A stretch of 64,000 nt of DNA. Origin: Paragorgia papillata. Lineage: Eukaryota; Cnidaria; Anthozoa; Scleralcyonacea; Coralliidae. Below the pieces are notes generated by a model. It saw only the letters and a program-made list of their open reading frames with translations, was not told where the DNA came from and did not search any database. How positions within the stretch are numbered: the stretch's first letter is position 1; each line of letters opens with the position of its first letter. The position numbers and the translations under genes were made by a program. Below, one piece after another: positions 9,130 to 20,165 of the stretch. The stretch lies in assembly GCA_035771165.1 (NCBI GenBank), contig JAWNZC010000324.1, forward strand, positions 502,001-566,000. The letters run 5' to 3'.

Positions 9130-10249
9130 TATATGATATATTGCCATATAAAGGTCTTACAATTATTCACTTAAACATTCAAGCAATTACAAACAAAGTC
9201 GACCTGATTAAGATAATGACCAGTGACATTACCGACACTCGTAAAAAACAAAATGTCATTTTTGGTAAATAGCCAGGATTCCACCACCACCTGAGTGAGA
9301 GCGGTCTTTTCTTATAAGGCGAAAGTTGTCGATTGTAAGTTCATCATCTGACCAAGTATTATTTAAATGGTTAAATAATACTTGGTCAGATGATGAACTT
9401 ACAATCGACAACTTTCGCCTTATAAGAAAAGACCGCTCTCACTCAGGTGGTGGTGGAATCCTGGCTTATATCCCAAATTCAATAAACTTCCAACATAGAA
9501 CAGATTTGGAAAACACTCGTGATGAATTAATTGAAATAATATGTATTGAAATTTCATTTCGCATATCATCGTCGATAATGATTTGCTGGATTTATCGCCC
9601 TCCCAATAACCCTGTGTTATGGAGAGACGAACTTGATTTTAACATTAACGCTTTAAATAAAACCCAATACAAACCCTTAAAACATTTAATGACATCGTTC
9701 CAACATGAACAATTAATTCAAGATATTACTAGACCTACATCCAAAACTAAAATAGATCACATATACACGTCACATCCTCAGTCGATACTAAAATCAGGAG
9801 TGATTGAACCCGGACTAAGTGACCATCACTCAATCTTCGCTACCCGAAAAATTAACCCAAAGGAAATAAAAACACTCAAACACCAGTCAATAACGTATAG
9901 GAACTTAAAGCATTTCAATATAAACCAATTCAACGAAGAAATAAAACAATTACCATGGCACCTGCTTGACAATATCGATGACGCGAACATATACCTTGAT
10001 ATGTGGAATGAAATGTATTTAAATACTTTAAGCAAACATGCTCCAATAATCGTAAAAAGAGTTAAATCTAAGCGCCTCCCCAAGTGGCTAACTAAAGAAG
10101 TACGGAATAATATAAAACTAAGAGACAGCTACCTGAAACAAGCAAAGAAAACAAATATAGATAAAGATTGGACCATGTATAAACAGTGCAGAAACAAAAT
10201 ATTAATGAAATTAGCAAATCGTATGCAGATTATTACACGAAACTATTAA
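9130..10249 (+). pseudogene. LINE ORF2 APE endonuclease, rearranged
   Basis: The N-terminal endonuclease motif (IHLNIQAITNKVDLIKI) lies at about 9163-9215. It is interrupted by a perfect inverted repeat (9271-9466). After it the frame continues with RKDRSHSGGGGILAYI, WIYRPPNNP, ITRPTSKTKIDHIYT and PGLSDHHSIFATRKI, then the linker to RT. The expected GDFN motif between KTQYKPL and KHLMTSF (about 9680) is absent in frame, so the catalytic Asp/Asn pair is deleted. The ATG-less start at 9326 lies in the palindrome and is artificial. Confidence 0.82.
9271..9466. repeat. Perfect 96-bp inverted repeat with 4-nt loop
   Basis: The arm 9271-9366 is the exact reverse complement of 9371-9466, with loop ATGG. 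The right arm is the genuine LINE coding sequence (SDDELTIDNFRLIRKDR); the left arm is an inverted copy that replaces the expected upstream endonuclease codons. This is a fold-back made by template switching or inversion, with no mismatches, so either recent or an assembly artefact. Confidence 0.95.
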
Positions 10250-12137
10250 ACGAAAATATCTCTAAGCCAAAAGTGCTGTGGAAAATATTCAAGGAAGCTG
10301 CATCAGTGAAAACAAATTCAACTCCTGAATTTCTGATTGTAAATGGTGTAAAATACACAGACCACCACGAGATAAGTAATATTTTCAACAACTATTTCGT
10401 GGACATTATCAAAGAAACAAGGAAAAAAAATACCTTCCACCAATCAAACTGATTTCACAAAGCTTGAAATATTCATTAACTCCAATATCTCCGAAAGCAC
10501 AAGCTTTAGTATACCGCTCATTACTGAAGAAACAGTCCTCAACTTACTAAATAACCTAAATGTTAATAAAGCTACTGGACTGGACGACATTGATGCATTT
10601 TTCTTGAAATCGGCAGCACCTGCCCTTACTAAATCCGTTACAAAACTATGTAACATCAATATAATCAGTAGTGTTTTCCCATCTCTGTGGAAAGAAGCCA
10701 GGTTACACCAAAGCATAAGAGTGAGTCGTTGCTTGAAAGATCGAACTTTAGACCCCTTTCTATACTCTCTGTTGTTTCCAAAATATTAGAAAGACAAGTA
10801 CATAACAGTTCATACAATTTCCTGCAACGTCACAAACTCTTTACAAAACATCAGCATGGTTTCAGAACAAACCACTCTGGTGAAACCGTGCTGCTGTGTC
10901 TGCACGAGTCTCTGCTCAATTCAATTGAGAAGGGAGAAATCAATGGCCTGACTTTACTTGATTTCTCAAAAGCGTTTGATATACTAGACCATAAAATACT
11001 ACTAAAAAAACTCGAATTATATCATTTCAATCCAGCGACAATAGACTGGTTTAACTCGTATCTTTCAAACCGAACTCAAAAAGTAAAATTCAAAACGTGT
11101 TTCTCTGATGCATTACCGGTCAGTTGTGGTGTCCCTCAAGGGTCAATCTTAGGACCGCTTCTATTTATTATATTCATTAATGATCTTCCACTTTTTCAAA
11201 ACAATACAACACCGTTTATTTTCGCTGACGACACATCATTACTAGCTTCCAGTCTATCAATAGGAGATCTAAACCTGAAATTAACAAATTACCTCAATCA
11301 AGTATCGAACTGGGTAAATGCCTTAAATTGCAAAAAAAGCAAAACCATGAAAATTCTTTCTAAACGTAAATCCGACACTTGTGAAAACATTTTTGTTAAA
11401 ATAAACAACGAAGTAATTGACGAAGTAAAAACATTTAAACTGCTTGGAGTACACTTTGATAGTGTACTTCAATGGGACGAACAGATACCAAATATTTCTC
11501 AAATTATAAGTAAACGACTTTTTCTGCTCAAACGGATACGAAAAAATTTACCTCATCACTCTCGTATATTATTTTATGAGTGGTTAATTTTCCCACACCT
11601 ACTTTATTGCTGTACGGTTTGGGTGTGTGCTTCAAATGAAAGGCTTCAAATGAAAAGCTGCACGATCTTTTAAAATTACAGAAAAGGTCGGCACGCATTA
11701 TACTGGAAGCAACAACTGCTGATTCGTCTGTCGAACTTTTTAAAATACTGAATTGGATTCCGATACACAGTCTCATTAAATTAAGAAAACTAATTCTGGT
11801 GTTCAGTGTACTAAAGAACAAAGCTCCATCGAACTTGTACGACCTATTCCAACTCGTTAAAGAAACACATGGCGTAAACACAAGATCATCATTAACAGAT
11901 CTGAAAATTCCTAAAGTCTCAACCGAGTTTGGAAAAACAAAAATTTCGTACAGTGGTGCTATGTTGTTTAACTCTCTACCAGACTACTTAAAAGACACTG
12001 AGAGAACCACCATATCTACATTTAAAAAAGAATTTAAAAACTATTTTTTAAAACAAAACAATAATGTGCTTCACCTAGAAGAATTTGCATGCGTATCTTG
12101 TAAATATAAACTAACCTGTAATTGTATAACACATTAA
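10186..12137 (+). pseudogene. LINE ORF2 reverse transcriptase, frameshifted
   Basis: Continues ORF2 in several frames: 10186-10452 (pre-RT), about 10480-10690 (LNLNVNKATGLDDI region), 10687-11673 (RT core) and 11799-12137 (C-terminal). The core has FRPLSILSVVSKILER, motif A LLDFSKAFDILDH, motif B CGVPQGSILGPLLF and motif C FIFADDTSLL with the Asp pair intact. Frame changes near 10250, 10450, 10690 and 11670 mark decay. The C-terminal part ends SFKKEFKNYFL. Confidence 0.85.
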
Positions 12138-12217
12138 CTAATTGATACTAACTTTACACTCAACTGAAGGCCATCTGGCGGAATACATTTCATGTAAAAG
12201 ATGTTTATACCTTCACT

Positions 12218-12226
<9 letters not shown>

Positions 12227-12284
<58 letters not shown>

Positions 12285-12285
12285 A
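12227..12285. repeat. Microsatellite (ATT)n
   Basis: About 18 ATT units directly after the AATAAAGACT tail of the CR1-like LINE. It also abuts, in the opposite orientation, a LINE 3' UTR remnant at 12286-12400, so it could be the tail or target of either element. Confidence 0.9.
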
Positions 12286-12403
12286 TTTCGATTGTTGTTT
12301 CAACACTGCCTACGCAGCACGCTACTTTTATTTCTCTATAGGCTATAGCTTGATGTTTACATTACGGGAACCACGTTATGAACTTACCGTGTGAATTGCA
12401 ATA
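12286..12403 (-). mobile_element. LINE 3' UTR remnant
   Basis: Reverse complement contains CTATAGCCTATA and CAACAATCGAAATATAG, matching the segment after the family-1 RLE LINE at 7751-7785 with an insertion of about 40 bp. It lies next to the ATT array. No coding sequence is left. Confidence 0.5.
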
Positions 12404-12971
<568 letters not shown>

Positions 12972-13127
12972 TTAATGGAAACTTTATTAAATGTCTTTTT
13001 AGATAATATACAATTGTAAATCTCGCTTATTTAAGGTAATTTACAATCGGCTACTTGAATCAACACTAACAATATATAACTAATAACTATATATAACAAC
13101 ATAAAACAAATATACAGTACAATAATT

Positions 13128-14354
13128 TTAAAAAGTTAGCAGTTCAGGATTTGTCCATTCCTTGTTTCGGCAACAGAATATGTAATAGGTGGTTCTGATT
13201 GCGATCGTCGTCATTCTATGAATACAATATTTTTGGTGAGTCTTGTCAAGACTAAGATCATTCAGCATTTCTATGAATGTAGAACATTCTGCTGCAAAGA
13301 CACCAAGGCAGCTAATCGATAGGTTTACAAATTTAACTGATCTGAATTGTTCACTTTGACTTTGTTCCCTTATCAATTCTGAATATTTGGATTTTTTACG
13401 ATCAACGTTGTTTTGAAGATTTGACTCAAAACCAACAGTCAGTTCAACAATGTAGAGGCATCCACTTGGAGTTGATAGGAGCAAGTCTGGACGGTATGTG
13501 TCACCAGTTATTATGGATGGACTTTTATAACCTGGAAGATCAACATAAAGACTTGAACCACTTACGGTCTGTAGGGTCGTTGCGAGAAAGTTCAAGATAG
13601 AGTCACGTATCCATGTAAATCGTTCCAGGTACGACTGGCAACCTGCCACTACGTGAAGAAGAGTTTCTGGAGCCAGACAAAGAGAACAATCTGAAGTTGG
13701 TGATACACACCATCTTGCAAGGTTTTTGCGCGTGGGAAGAGAGTTATTCATATACCGTATTGTAAAATTAAAAATATTTTTCGGGAGGTTGGACTGAGAC
13801 GCACACCATATTTTTGTAAGCTGGGGAAAGGAGAACTTAGTAATATTGGAGAAAAAGGATCCCTGACAGGTTAAATGGTTATGAAGTCTATCTTCTTGTC
13901 CAGAGCGAAAGTCCTTAAGAACTTGCTTGGTGGAGTTATAGACATCATACTGGATATTTGTGCTGTTACTAGTTGACTTCCAGAGTTCATTGATTGCTTG
14001 GTTTGGAGATGTTTTAAGAGCTGTACGGAGAACTGTTTGGCATTGGGTGAATTTGACAGATGGAGGACAAATATTAAGACCAAATTTGTTTCTGGTTAGG
14101 TAGACAGTCCTAAGTGTTCCTGATATAGGTATTTCAAGCCATTTACGAAAATAACTGTTCGCTATAGAATCAATGTTCTCTGAAATCCGAGTTTTTGATA
14201 AAGTAGTAACAGTAAAATGCCAGGATATTTTGGATAAAACATAGCGACTGTAGAAGTGGATTTTATTTTTTGGATGTAGTGGCTTGGAATCAATATCAGT
14301 CATTAGTTCGTCAATGAGTGAGGTGAGTTCAGACTTGTGTTGTTGATCGGACAT
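13128..14354 (-). CDS. RLE LINE C-terminal region: zinc knuckle and endonuclease
   Basis: 408 open codons. N-terminal part (SRYVLSKISWHF, FRKWLEIPISGTLR) is the RT thumb and connection. A zinc-binding segment follows (CSLCLAPETLLHVVAGC, a C-x2-C...H...C arrangement). The endonuclease core is TYRPDLLL...IVELTV, with 13 residues between the Asp of RPD and the Glu, then K/Y residues in VDRKKSKYSEL. This fits the PD-(D/E)xK nuclease of R2/R4-type LINEs that nicks a specific target. The C-terminus AIRTTYYIFCCRNKEW is strongly conserved among the four copies in this window. The first codons belong to the preceding RT frame; the split is a frameshift near 14360-14465. Confidence 0.85.
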   Translation of the reverse strand: MSDQQHKSELTSLIDELMTDIDSKPLHPKNKIHFYSRYVLSKISWHFTVTTLSKTRISENIDSIANSYFRKWLEIPISGTLRTVYLTRNKFGLNICPPSVKFTQCQTVLRTALKTSPNQAINELWKSTSNSTNIQYDVYNSTKQVLKDFRSGQEDRLHNHLTCQGSFFSNITKFSFPQLTKIWCASQSNLPKNIFNFTIRYMNNSLPTRKNLARWCVSPTSDCSLCLAPETLLHVVAGCQSYLERFTWIRDSILNFLATTLQTVSGSSLYVDLPGYKSPSIITGDTYRPDLLLSTPSGCLYIVELTVGFESNLQNNVDRKKSKYSELIREQSQSEQFRSVKFVNLSISCLGVFAAECSTFIEMLNDLSLDKTHQKYCIHRMTTIAIRTTYYIFCCRNKEWTNPELLTF

Positions 14355-14463
14355 ATTGAAATCAAAGTATCTTCCTAAATATTGAAAATACTCGCCAATT
14401 AGTTGGTCGCTGGAATTAGTTGATTATTAATGAGGAGTTTCGGTAGAAATTGGATGGATTTTG

Positions 14464-15378
14464 TTACAGCTTTTTTAATGCCAAAAGTACTACACTTATC
14501 AATCGTATAATCATGTTGGACCATTGGCACCAAATAGAAAAGCGGTTCAAAAGATGTTGGTTTTCTGATTCTTGACTACTTATAACAGCAGCGTCATCAG
14601 CAAACTGAAACCAGTGGATAGGATTTAAAAACTGAAAGGAGAAACCAAATTGACGATACTTCTCGGCTTTGATATGCTGAATAAAAGTGTTAAAACACAT
14701 ATTAAACAGCAGAGGACTGAGACAATCGCCTTGCAGAACGCCACGGCTAACAAATATGAACGGAGTACAGAATTCAGGTGTAATTATTGAGGTATGGAAA
14801 TCCGTGTATAGACTTTTTATAACAAATTTTATATGATCAGGGATATGGTGGTAATGAAGGACGGATTGAATTAAATTGTGATGAACTTCGCCAAAGGCAT
14901 TTTTCAGGTCAAGTAGAGTGATGACAAGAGAGCGTTGTTTGATCCGGGCTTTGTTAATAATATTAGCCATTTGTGCAGTGTGTTCTAGAGTACCAGACAG
15001 GTTAGGAGTAAAGCCCTTCTGTATATTATGTTCTATAAAGTTATTAGTGGTGAGGAATGAGTACATTGCGTTTCGTAGACAGGAAGTAAACACTTTTAAT
15101 GGTATGCTTTCCAGTGTGATGGGTCGGAAATTGGATGGTATATTAGCCTCGCCTTTCTTGTGAATAAGAATTGTGCAAGCTTTTTTCCACTCAGAAGGAA
15201 TGGTTCCGGACAACCAAACAGCACGTATTAGGTCAGTTAAATATGTTCTAAGGAAAGGACAACGTTTAAAACATATTATGGAGAGCTGATCAAGGGGACA
15301 CGGAGAACCAGAAGCTTTCATTTCACGGATTATATTTGTGACTTGTTGATATGATGGAGGGTCAAGGTCAAATTGAAC

Positions 15379-15382
<4 letters not shown>
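14464..15382 (-). CDS. RLE LINE reverse transcriptase core
   Basis: About 305 codons starting at FDLDPPSYQQV right at the microsatellite (the leading Leu run is translated TTA repeat). It contains FRPITLESIPLKVFTSCLR, motif A LLDLKNAFGEVHH, motif B GVLQGDCLSPLLFN and motif C FADDAAVISS, so all catalytic aspartates are kept. It ends by frameshift at 14464 (after NMIIR); the proper continuation (IDKCSTFGIKKAVTK) is in the next frame. The enzyme would perform target-primed reverse transcription, but this copy lacks its N-terminus. Confidence 0.88.
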
Positions 15383-15411
<29 letters not shown>

Positions 15412-15426
15412 TAATAATAATAATAA
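15383..15426. repeat. Microsatellite (AAT)n
   Basis: About 14 AAT units at the 5' end of copy ii, continuous with the CATAAAAAAGTGACG core that follows. Confidence 0.9.
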
Positions 15427-15490
15427 TCCCATAAAAAAGTGACGTTGACAGGCTGTATTTTAAAAGAAGTTATGGAGGTAGGGGCCTTAA
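15427..15490 (+). mobile_element. RLE LINE family 1 short fragment, copy 1
   Basis: A block of about 64 bp (CATAAAAAAGTGACGTTGAC ... TGGAGGTAGGGGCCTTA). The GGAGGTAGGGGCCTTAT part corresponds to the GGRGL(L/I)S codons of the family-1 LINE at about 6840. It recurs at 15925 and 40630, each time directly after an AAT array. It is followed by an AATG array. Confidence 0.6.
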
Positions 15491-15492
15491 CG

Positions 15493-15606
15493 AATGAATG
15501 AATGAATGAATGAATGAATGAATGAATGAATGAATGAATGAATGAATGAATGAATGAATGAATGAATGAATGAATGAATGAATGAATGAATGAATGAATG
15601 AATGAA
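15493..15606. repeat. Tetranucleotide array (AATG)n
   Basis: About 28 perfect AATG units, beginning immediately after the family-1 LINE fragment. No gene is associated. Confidence 0.97.
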
Positions 15607-15856
15607 GTTCAAATTTCTGCAATATGAATATGGCACCAGTTTACACGCACATGTTAATTCTAAATGTTTTCGAACTCCATCAAATGGAATTATTGGGCAA
15701 AATATTAAAGACTTTTGTAGTCATAATTAACATTTTATATTTGAGCTATACATTGATTTTCTGTTTCTTAGCTATCAGATCACGAAACAAAGTTTTGGAA
15801 ATATTATAGATCATATATAGGATATTGAACTCACATTCATACCATTAAGTACCTAT
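15607..15856. other. No recognised feature
   Basis: A 250-bp AT-rich stretch. A short plus-strand frame at 15624-15809 has a hydrophobic tail but no family resemblance. Confidence 0.4.
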
Positions 15857-15857
15857 G

Positions 15858-15924
<67 letters not shown>
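15857..15924. repeat. Microsatellite (AAT)n
   Basis: About 22 AAT units directly upstream of the second family-1 LINE fragment. Confidence 0.95.
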
Positions 15925-15925
<1 letters not shown>

Positions 15926-16040
15926 TCCATAAAAAAGTGACGTTGACAAGCTGTATTTTAAAATAAGTCGTGGAGGTAGGGGGCTTATTAGTGGGGAAGA
16001 TTACGTGAGTGTGGACGTTGATGTAATATATCAACAACGA
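15925..16040 (+). mobile_element. RLE LINE family 1 short fragment, copy 2
   Basis: The CATAAAAAAGTGACGTTGAC block again, extended to TATTAGTGGGGAAGATTACG and GAGTGTGGACGTTGAT, which matches the longer copy at 40628-40745. In protein terms this is GGRGLIS-E-DY-SVDVD. It ends where the hexanucleotide array begins. Confidence 0.65.
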
Positions 16041-16043
16041 GTT

Positions 16044-16600
16044 ATAGTAATAGTAATAGTAATAGTAACAGTAACAGTAACAGTAACAGTAACAGTAACA
16101 GTAACAGTAACAGTAACAGTAACAGTAACAGTAACAGTAACAGTAACAGTAACAGTAACAGTAACAGTAACAGTAACAGTAACAGTAACAGTAACAGTAA
16201 CAGTAACAGTAACAGTAACAGTAACAGTAACAGTAACAGTAACAGTAACAGTAACAGTAACAGTAACAGTAACAGTAACAGTAACAGTAACAGTAACAGT
16301 AACAGTAACAGTAACAGTAACAGTAACAGTAACAGTAACAGTAACAGTAACAGTAACAGAAACAGTAACAGTAACAGTAACAGTAACAGTAACAGTAACA
16401 GTAACAGTAACAGTAACAGTAACAGTAACAGTAACAGTAACAGTAACAGTAACAGTAACAGTAACAGTAACAGTAACAGTAACAGTAACAGTAACAGTAA
16501 CAGTAACAGTAACAGTAACAGTAATAGTAATAGTAATAGTAATAGTAATAGTAATAGTAATAGTAATAGTAATAGTAATAGTAATAGTAATAGTAATAGA
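16044..16600. repeat. Hexanucleotide array (AGTAAC)n
   Basis: About 90 units of AGTAAC with AGTAAT variants at both edges and one AGAAAC interruption near 16358. All frames are open on both strands (VTVT, YCYC), which is an artefact of unit length 6. A smaller relative occurs at 17944-18000. Confidence 0.97.
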
Positions 16601-17940
16601 AATACATGAAAGCAACAACCCCTCGCCCGCTTTTACATGCTTTTTTAAAACACCCACCCACCCACCCCCTGATTAAAATAAGCACTCCTAATACACAGCC
16701 AATACAAAAACAAACAGATATAAAAACAAAGGATATTAAATCCTTGGGATATTAAATTATACAATTTATGGATAGGTCGATAGGACGACAAAACTGATTT
16801 AAATCATTTAATGAAAGTTGAACATATCAAAGCAAAATTTAGATTTCATTATTAAATTCTGGTTGTAAAAAATATATTGTTTTTAGGAGGTTTCAAAAGG
16901 GATTAATTTTAGCAAGCCTTTAAGTGGCTTCTCTATGCATGTACATTTTGCAAAGGCAGAATTAAAAGTAATTAACAGCTCAAAAATTACATTTATAATA
17001 GAGTCTGAGATAAAAACAATTCAGTAGAATCGGATTCCAGAAAGAAGAATTCAAAAGACAACGTTTCAGTCGAAACACAGCCAAGAAAACCGACAAAGCC
17101 CATGAGTATTTTTAATAATAATAAGTGCATGCACGTCCACCACGGTTAATATAAGCCTTAAAGGTAGTGTTTTAAGTTAGCTTTAGTTAAGCTGACTTAT
17201 GCTTTGGACGAGCAAAGGGAAAGCACGAAAACGTGAAGCTGAATATTGTTTAGGTTAAGCGAAAACTTGAAAACAACAAGAATCCTACCGTTAACCACTT
17301 TAAAATGATTTGACCACGGCGAGGACCACGGAGTGACTACAAACACTGCAATTCAGATCGGTTTTTGTTTACCATACGGCGTTTGGTTTCTTCAAGTTCT
17401 CTGGTTTCTCTTCAAGATATATTAAACGGGTTGTTTGTATCCTTCTTTTCTTCGTGCTCCATTTCGTTTCGTTTAAATAAACGAAAGCAAAATACTATTT
17501 GTTTGAGAGTTTATAGTTTTCTTCGTCGCTAGTCACCAGTGTCCAACTATTCTTACCGCGTGACACCGTACCAAACATATATATATATATATATCACTAC
17601 CACCTGTCATATACTCACTACCCTTGTGGAAGTTTGAACATTCTGGCCCATGCGCACTTCACGCTATCTGAATGTACTTCACCGATGCTGTCCCACATGC
17701 GGTTGTCGCCGACGATCAAATGTGTATAAGTAATTGATGAAATTCATTCAGATTGTTCCAAGCTACACTGATGAGCTGTTGTACAGCGAGACACCGTGTC
17801 TGTAGATTGAACTATATATATATATATATATATAAACTATTTCCCAGATTTCGTCTCCCTCGCTTTTTCTACACGCGTGTAAAGTGGACTACACGCATGT
17901 CGAGATTAGCACCCTCACTGGGCTCCTACGCCCGGGCTTG
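16601..17940. other. No gene recognised; two (TA)n runs
   Basis: About 1.3 kb of AT-rich sequence without a supported coding region. Short (TA)n tracts lie at 17575-17594 and 17813-17834. A small self-complementary TTTCGTTTAAATAAACGAAA is at 17465-17486. Confidence 0.5.
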
Positions 17941-18002
17941 GGGAATAGTAATAGTAATAGTAACGGTAACGGTAACGGTAACGGTAATAGTAATAGTAAT
18001 AA
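17941..18002. repeat. Short hexanucleotide array (AGTAAT/GGTAAC)n
   Basis: About nine hexamers (AGTAAT and GGTAAC types) directly upstream of a dispersed repeat, echoing the longer array at 16044. Confidence 0.85.
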
Positions 18003-18369
18003 AAATAATATAATCTTTGAAATAGTCGGTAAAACGCTAGTCATGCAATGAGCACATTCATTCAACTATTAGGGATTTGATACTTAATTAATAGGGATTT
18101 AAAACTATATTATTGATTAAACCAGTAAATGGAAGACGTATATTGATAATGCCGTATGTTAGCCTCAACTTATTTCTTAGCAGCTCATTCCAAAACGGTC
18201 TTTTTTTATACCGTCTATAAGCTGTCCCCAGATATAAACCCAAAACCTTTAACGAAATTGAATATACAAGCCCAGAGCTTATAATCTGCAATTTACGGTA
18301 GTTTTTTGAAAATAGCTTAAAAAAAATGCTGTTTATGACCGAAAGTTCCGACTCTCTGATCTGGCAGTT
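18003..18369. repeat. Dispersed repeat family D, copy 1 (uninterrupted)
   Basis: About 365 bp, about 90% similar by eye to 43354-43965. Shared blocks include GTCGGTAAAACG, GATACTTAATTAATAGGGAT, CTTATTTCTTAGCAGCTCAT and TTCCGACTCTCTGATCTGGC. Both copies follow a microsatellite. This copy has an empty site (AGACGTAT at 18134-18141) where the other carries a MITE. A 135-codon minus-strand frame crosses it but matches nothing I recognise. Confidence 0.8.
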
Positions 18370-19305
18370 ATACCATGAGCTCGAGTCGTATAGGAGCTCA
18401 TAGCAAACGAGGCGCTTCGCCGAGTTGGCTATTAGTTCGTATACGACGAGAGTGAATGGTATAACTGTTTTATTATATAGCCAAGCACTGTACAAGAGAC
18501 AAAATTACAGCGAAATGTTTGAAACGACAAACTTCCGGCATAGGCAACTAATACTTCCGCCATGCGTAATGATGCATTCACACAGAGTTTCTCGCTGAAC
18601 TGTTCGGCAAACAGCTTCAGTGAAATGTTGCATAAATGTTGCTCGAGAGGCAAAAAATGTGTTAAGCAGATCAACAAAAAAGATTAAAAGGTACCTTTAT
18701 GAAGTCAAAAGGTGGGTAAGTTGTTTATATTAGCGTTGCTGTCGTGAAAAAGGTTTTGATTTCATGCAAAAATGAAACTGAAACACCTTCGGCAGTGAAT
18801 CTAAATTACTTGCTCAAATTTTACGTAGCTAAACCACTTCTGATTATATCACTAGTTGGTTGTTTTTGAAAAAGAACATGCTTTTTACTACTCCAAATGC
18901 TTTTCTAAATGAAAAAGTGTCTTTACTGGTGATCTCCTACGAAGTGTGTGTTGTATGAGCTTGATTTTAACCGTGAGTTTCTTTGTTTGGCAACAAATTA
19001 ATATCAACCCGTTAATTTAGTCGGGTTTTTGAAGAAAAAAGACGTAATTTTTAGGTGAATATTACCATTTGACATGCTAAATTGTGTATTTGTTAATGTA
19101 TTTTTACACAATGTTGTTTTTTTATACATTGGTTTGAGGGTGTTGATATTTTTCTGTATAAAAATCCGTCAATTTCAACTCGTTTCGGCAGTTTAAAAAA
19201 ACATGCCGCCATCTTGTTTTTCCTCTACTAGTAGGATATGAGCTGATAGCCTGGTAGTAGGGAACCAATCAGATTACGCAAAAGCTATATATGTTCGTTG
19301 TTAAA
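18370..19305. other. No recognised feature
   Basis: About 0.9 kb of non-repetitive AT-rich sequence. 18420-18680 has two short minus-strand frames without family signal. Nothing else is supported. Confidence 0.4.
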
Positions 19306-19309
19306 AGTT

Positions 19310-20165
19310 CTCCGGATTCAATGTACGTTTTCTTGAGCTTTCGACTCAGTGCTTCGAGTCTTCATCAGAAGTTAGAGAAAGATGAATGTGTCTTCGTGAT
19401 TGTAATCGTTGTGAGCGTCTAATTGGGTGATTGTTTGTTGCCGTCGTGTAGAGATTGGTTGTTTTGTCCGTTGCTTGATTTTGAATCGTACTGTCCTCAT
19501 GCAGGGGAAATTCCGGTGTTAGTTTCTTCTTATCCTTGTTTTGAGTGCTCGAGTTCCGGATATTCGTTGATGGATTATGATCTATTATGATCTGATTGTT
19601 TGAGTTGATGGAATGAAGTGTGTTTAAGTTGACGGTAGGCTGTGGGTATTTCTATGTGTCGATTGAATGTGGATCTGTCGATGCTGTGCCAGGCTTCTTT
19701 GAATTCGCGAAAAAATCTTGTAGTAGCTTGGCCTAAAAGTGTGTCCAAGTCGTTTGCGTGGTTTGCCGGAAGAGATCTAGGATCGTGTCGTCTAATAGTG
19801 TTTTTGTGTTCTGTCAGTCGTGTTTCTACTTTCTTTGATTTCTAGCTCTCCTATGTATTGTTGTGGACAGTCGTGGCATGGAAACATGTAGATGGCGTTA
19901 CGTCGTTCTGTGTTGGTAATCCTATCTTTGTGTTTAATGAAGTTGGTTGCAAGTTTGTGGATTGGTTTGTGGGCTACCTATATATTATGTTGTCGTATTA
20001 ATCTGGCTATCATCTCAGATATCGTGTGAATATACGGTAAGGTTGTCCATATCTTTTCTTGTTTAGTCTGGTTTGGTTTGGTTTGGTTTGGTTGTGTTGT
20101 TGTGTTCATTTTCTTTAGAGTTGTGACCTTGTTGATAAACATACAGTAGTAGCTCACCTTCAAAT
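19310..20165 (-). pseudogene. Penelope-like element, GIY-YIG endonuclease end
   Basis: Reading leftwards, the segment encodes KIWTTLPYIHTISEMIARLI, RQHNI, then VAHKPIHKLATNFIKHKDRI, then the GIY-YIG start AIYMFPCHDCPQQYIGEL and on through HANDLDTLLGQATTRFFREF and KEAWHSIDRS, with stops and frame changes. This order (RT C-terminus, linker, I-Y...Y-I-G nuclease) is characteristic of Penelope-like elements. The RT core itself is missing, so it is a 5'-truncated relic. The leftmost 60 bp (19325-19380, GAGTCTTCATCAGAAG) look like the C-terminal LEALSRKLK region. Confidence 0.8.

Larger units (their letters stand above)
7930..12226 (+). mobile_element. Near full-length CR1/L2-like LINE with ORF1 and ORF2
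   Basis: Contains an ORF1 with coiled coil and SGNH-hydrolase motifs (7966-8896), then ORF2 with APE endonuclease (9130-10249) and reverse transcriptase (10186-12137), and a 3' UTR ending AATAAAG before an ATT array. ORF2 has several frameshifts, a deleted endonuclease motif and a palindromic rearrangement (9271-9466), so it is inactive. It differs in sequence from the 1046-3808 LINE but shares its overall type. Confidence 0.88.
12972..15382 (-). mobile_element. RLE LINE family 2, copy ii (5'-truncated)
   Basis: The longest copy of this non-LTR retrotransposon here: RT (14464-15382), a frameshift, then the C-terminal zinc-binding and restriction-like-endonuclease region (13128-14354) and a 3' UTR to 12972. 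Both ends lie in AAT arrays (12871-12971 and 15383-15426). The N-terminal zinc-finger region is absent; it is visible in copy iv at 44859. The R2-superfamily layout (N-terminal fingers, RT, RLE at the C-terminus) is established for such elements. Confidence 0.9.

Noticed and set aside
16005..16685. Long VTVT/YCYC/TITI frames on both strands
   Set aside because: Translation of the AGTAAC hexanucleotide array.
18088..18495. A 135-codon minus-strand gene
   Set aside because: It spans the dispersed repeat D and unrelated sequence, matches no family, and is broken in the second repeat copy.
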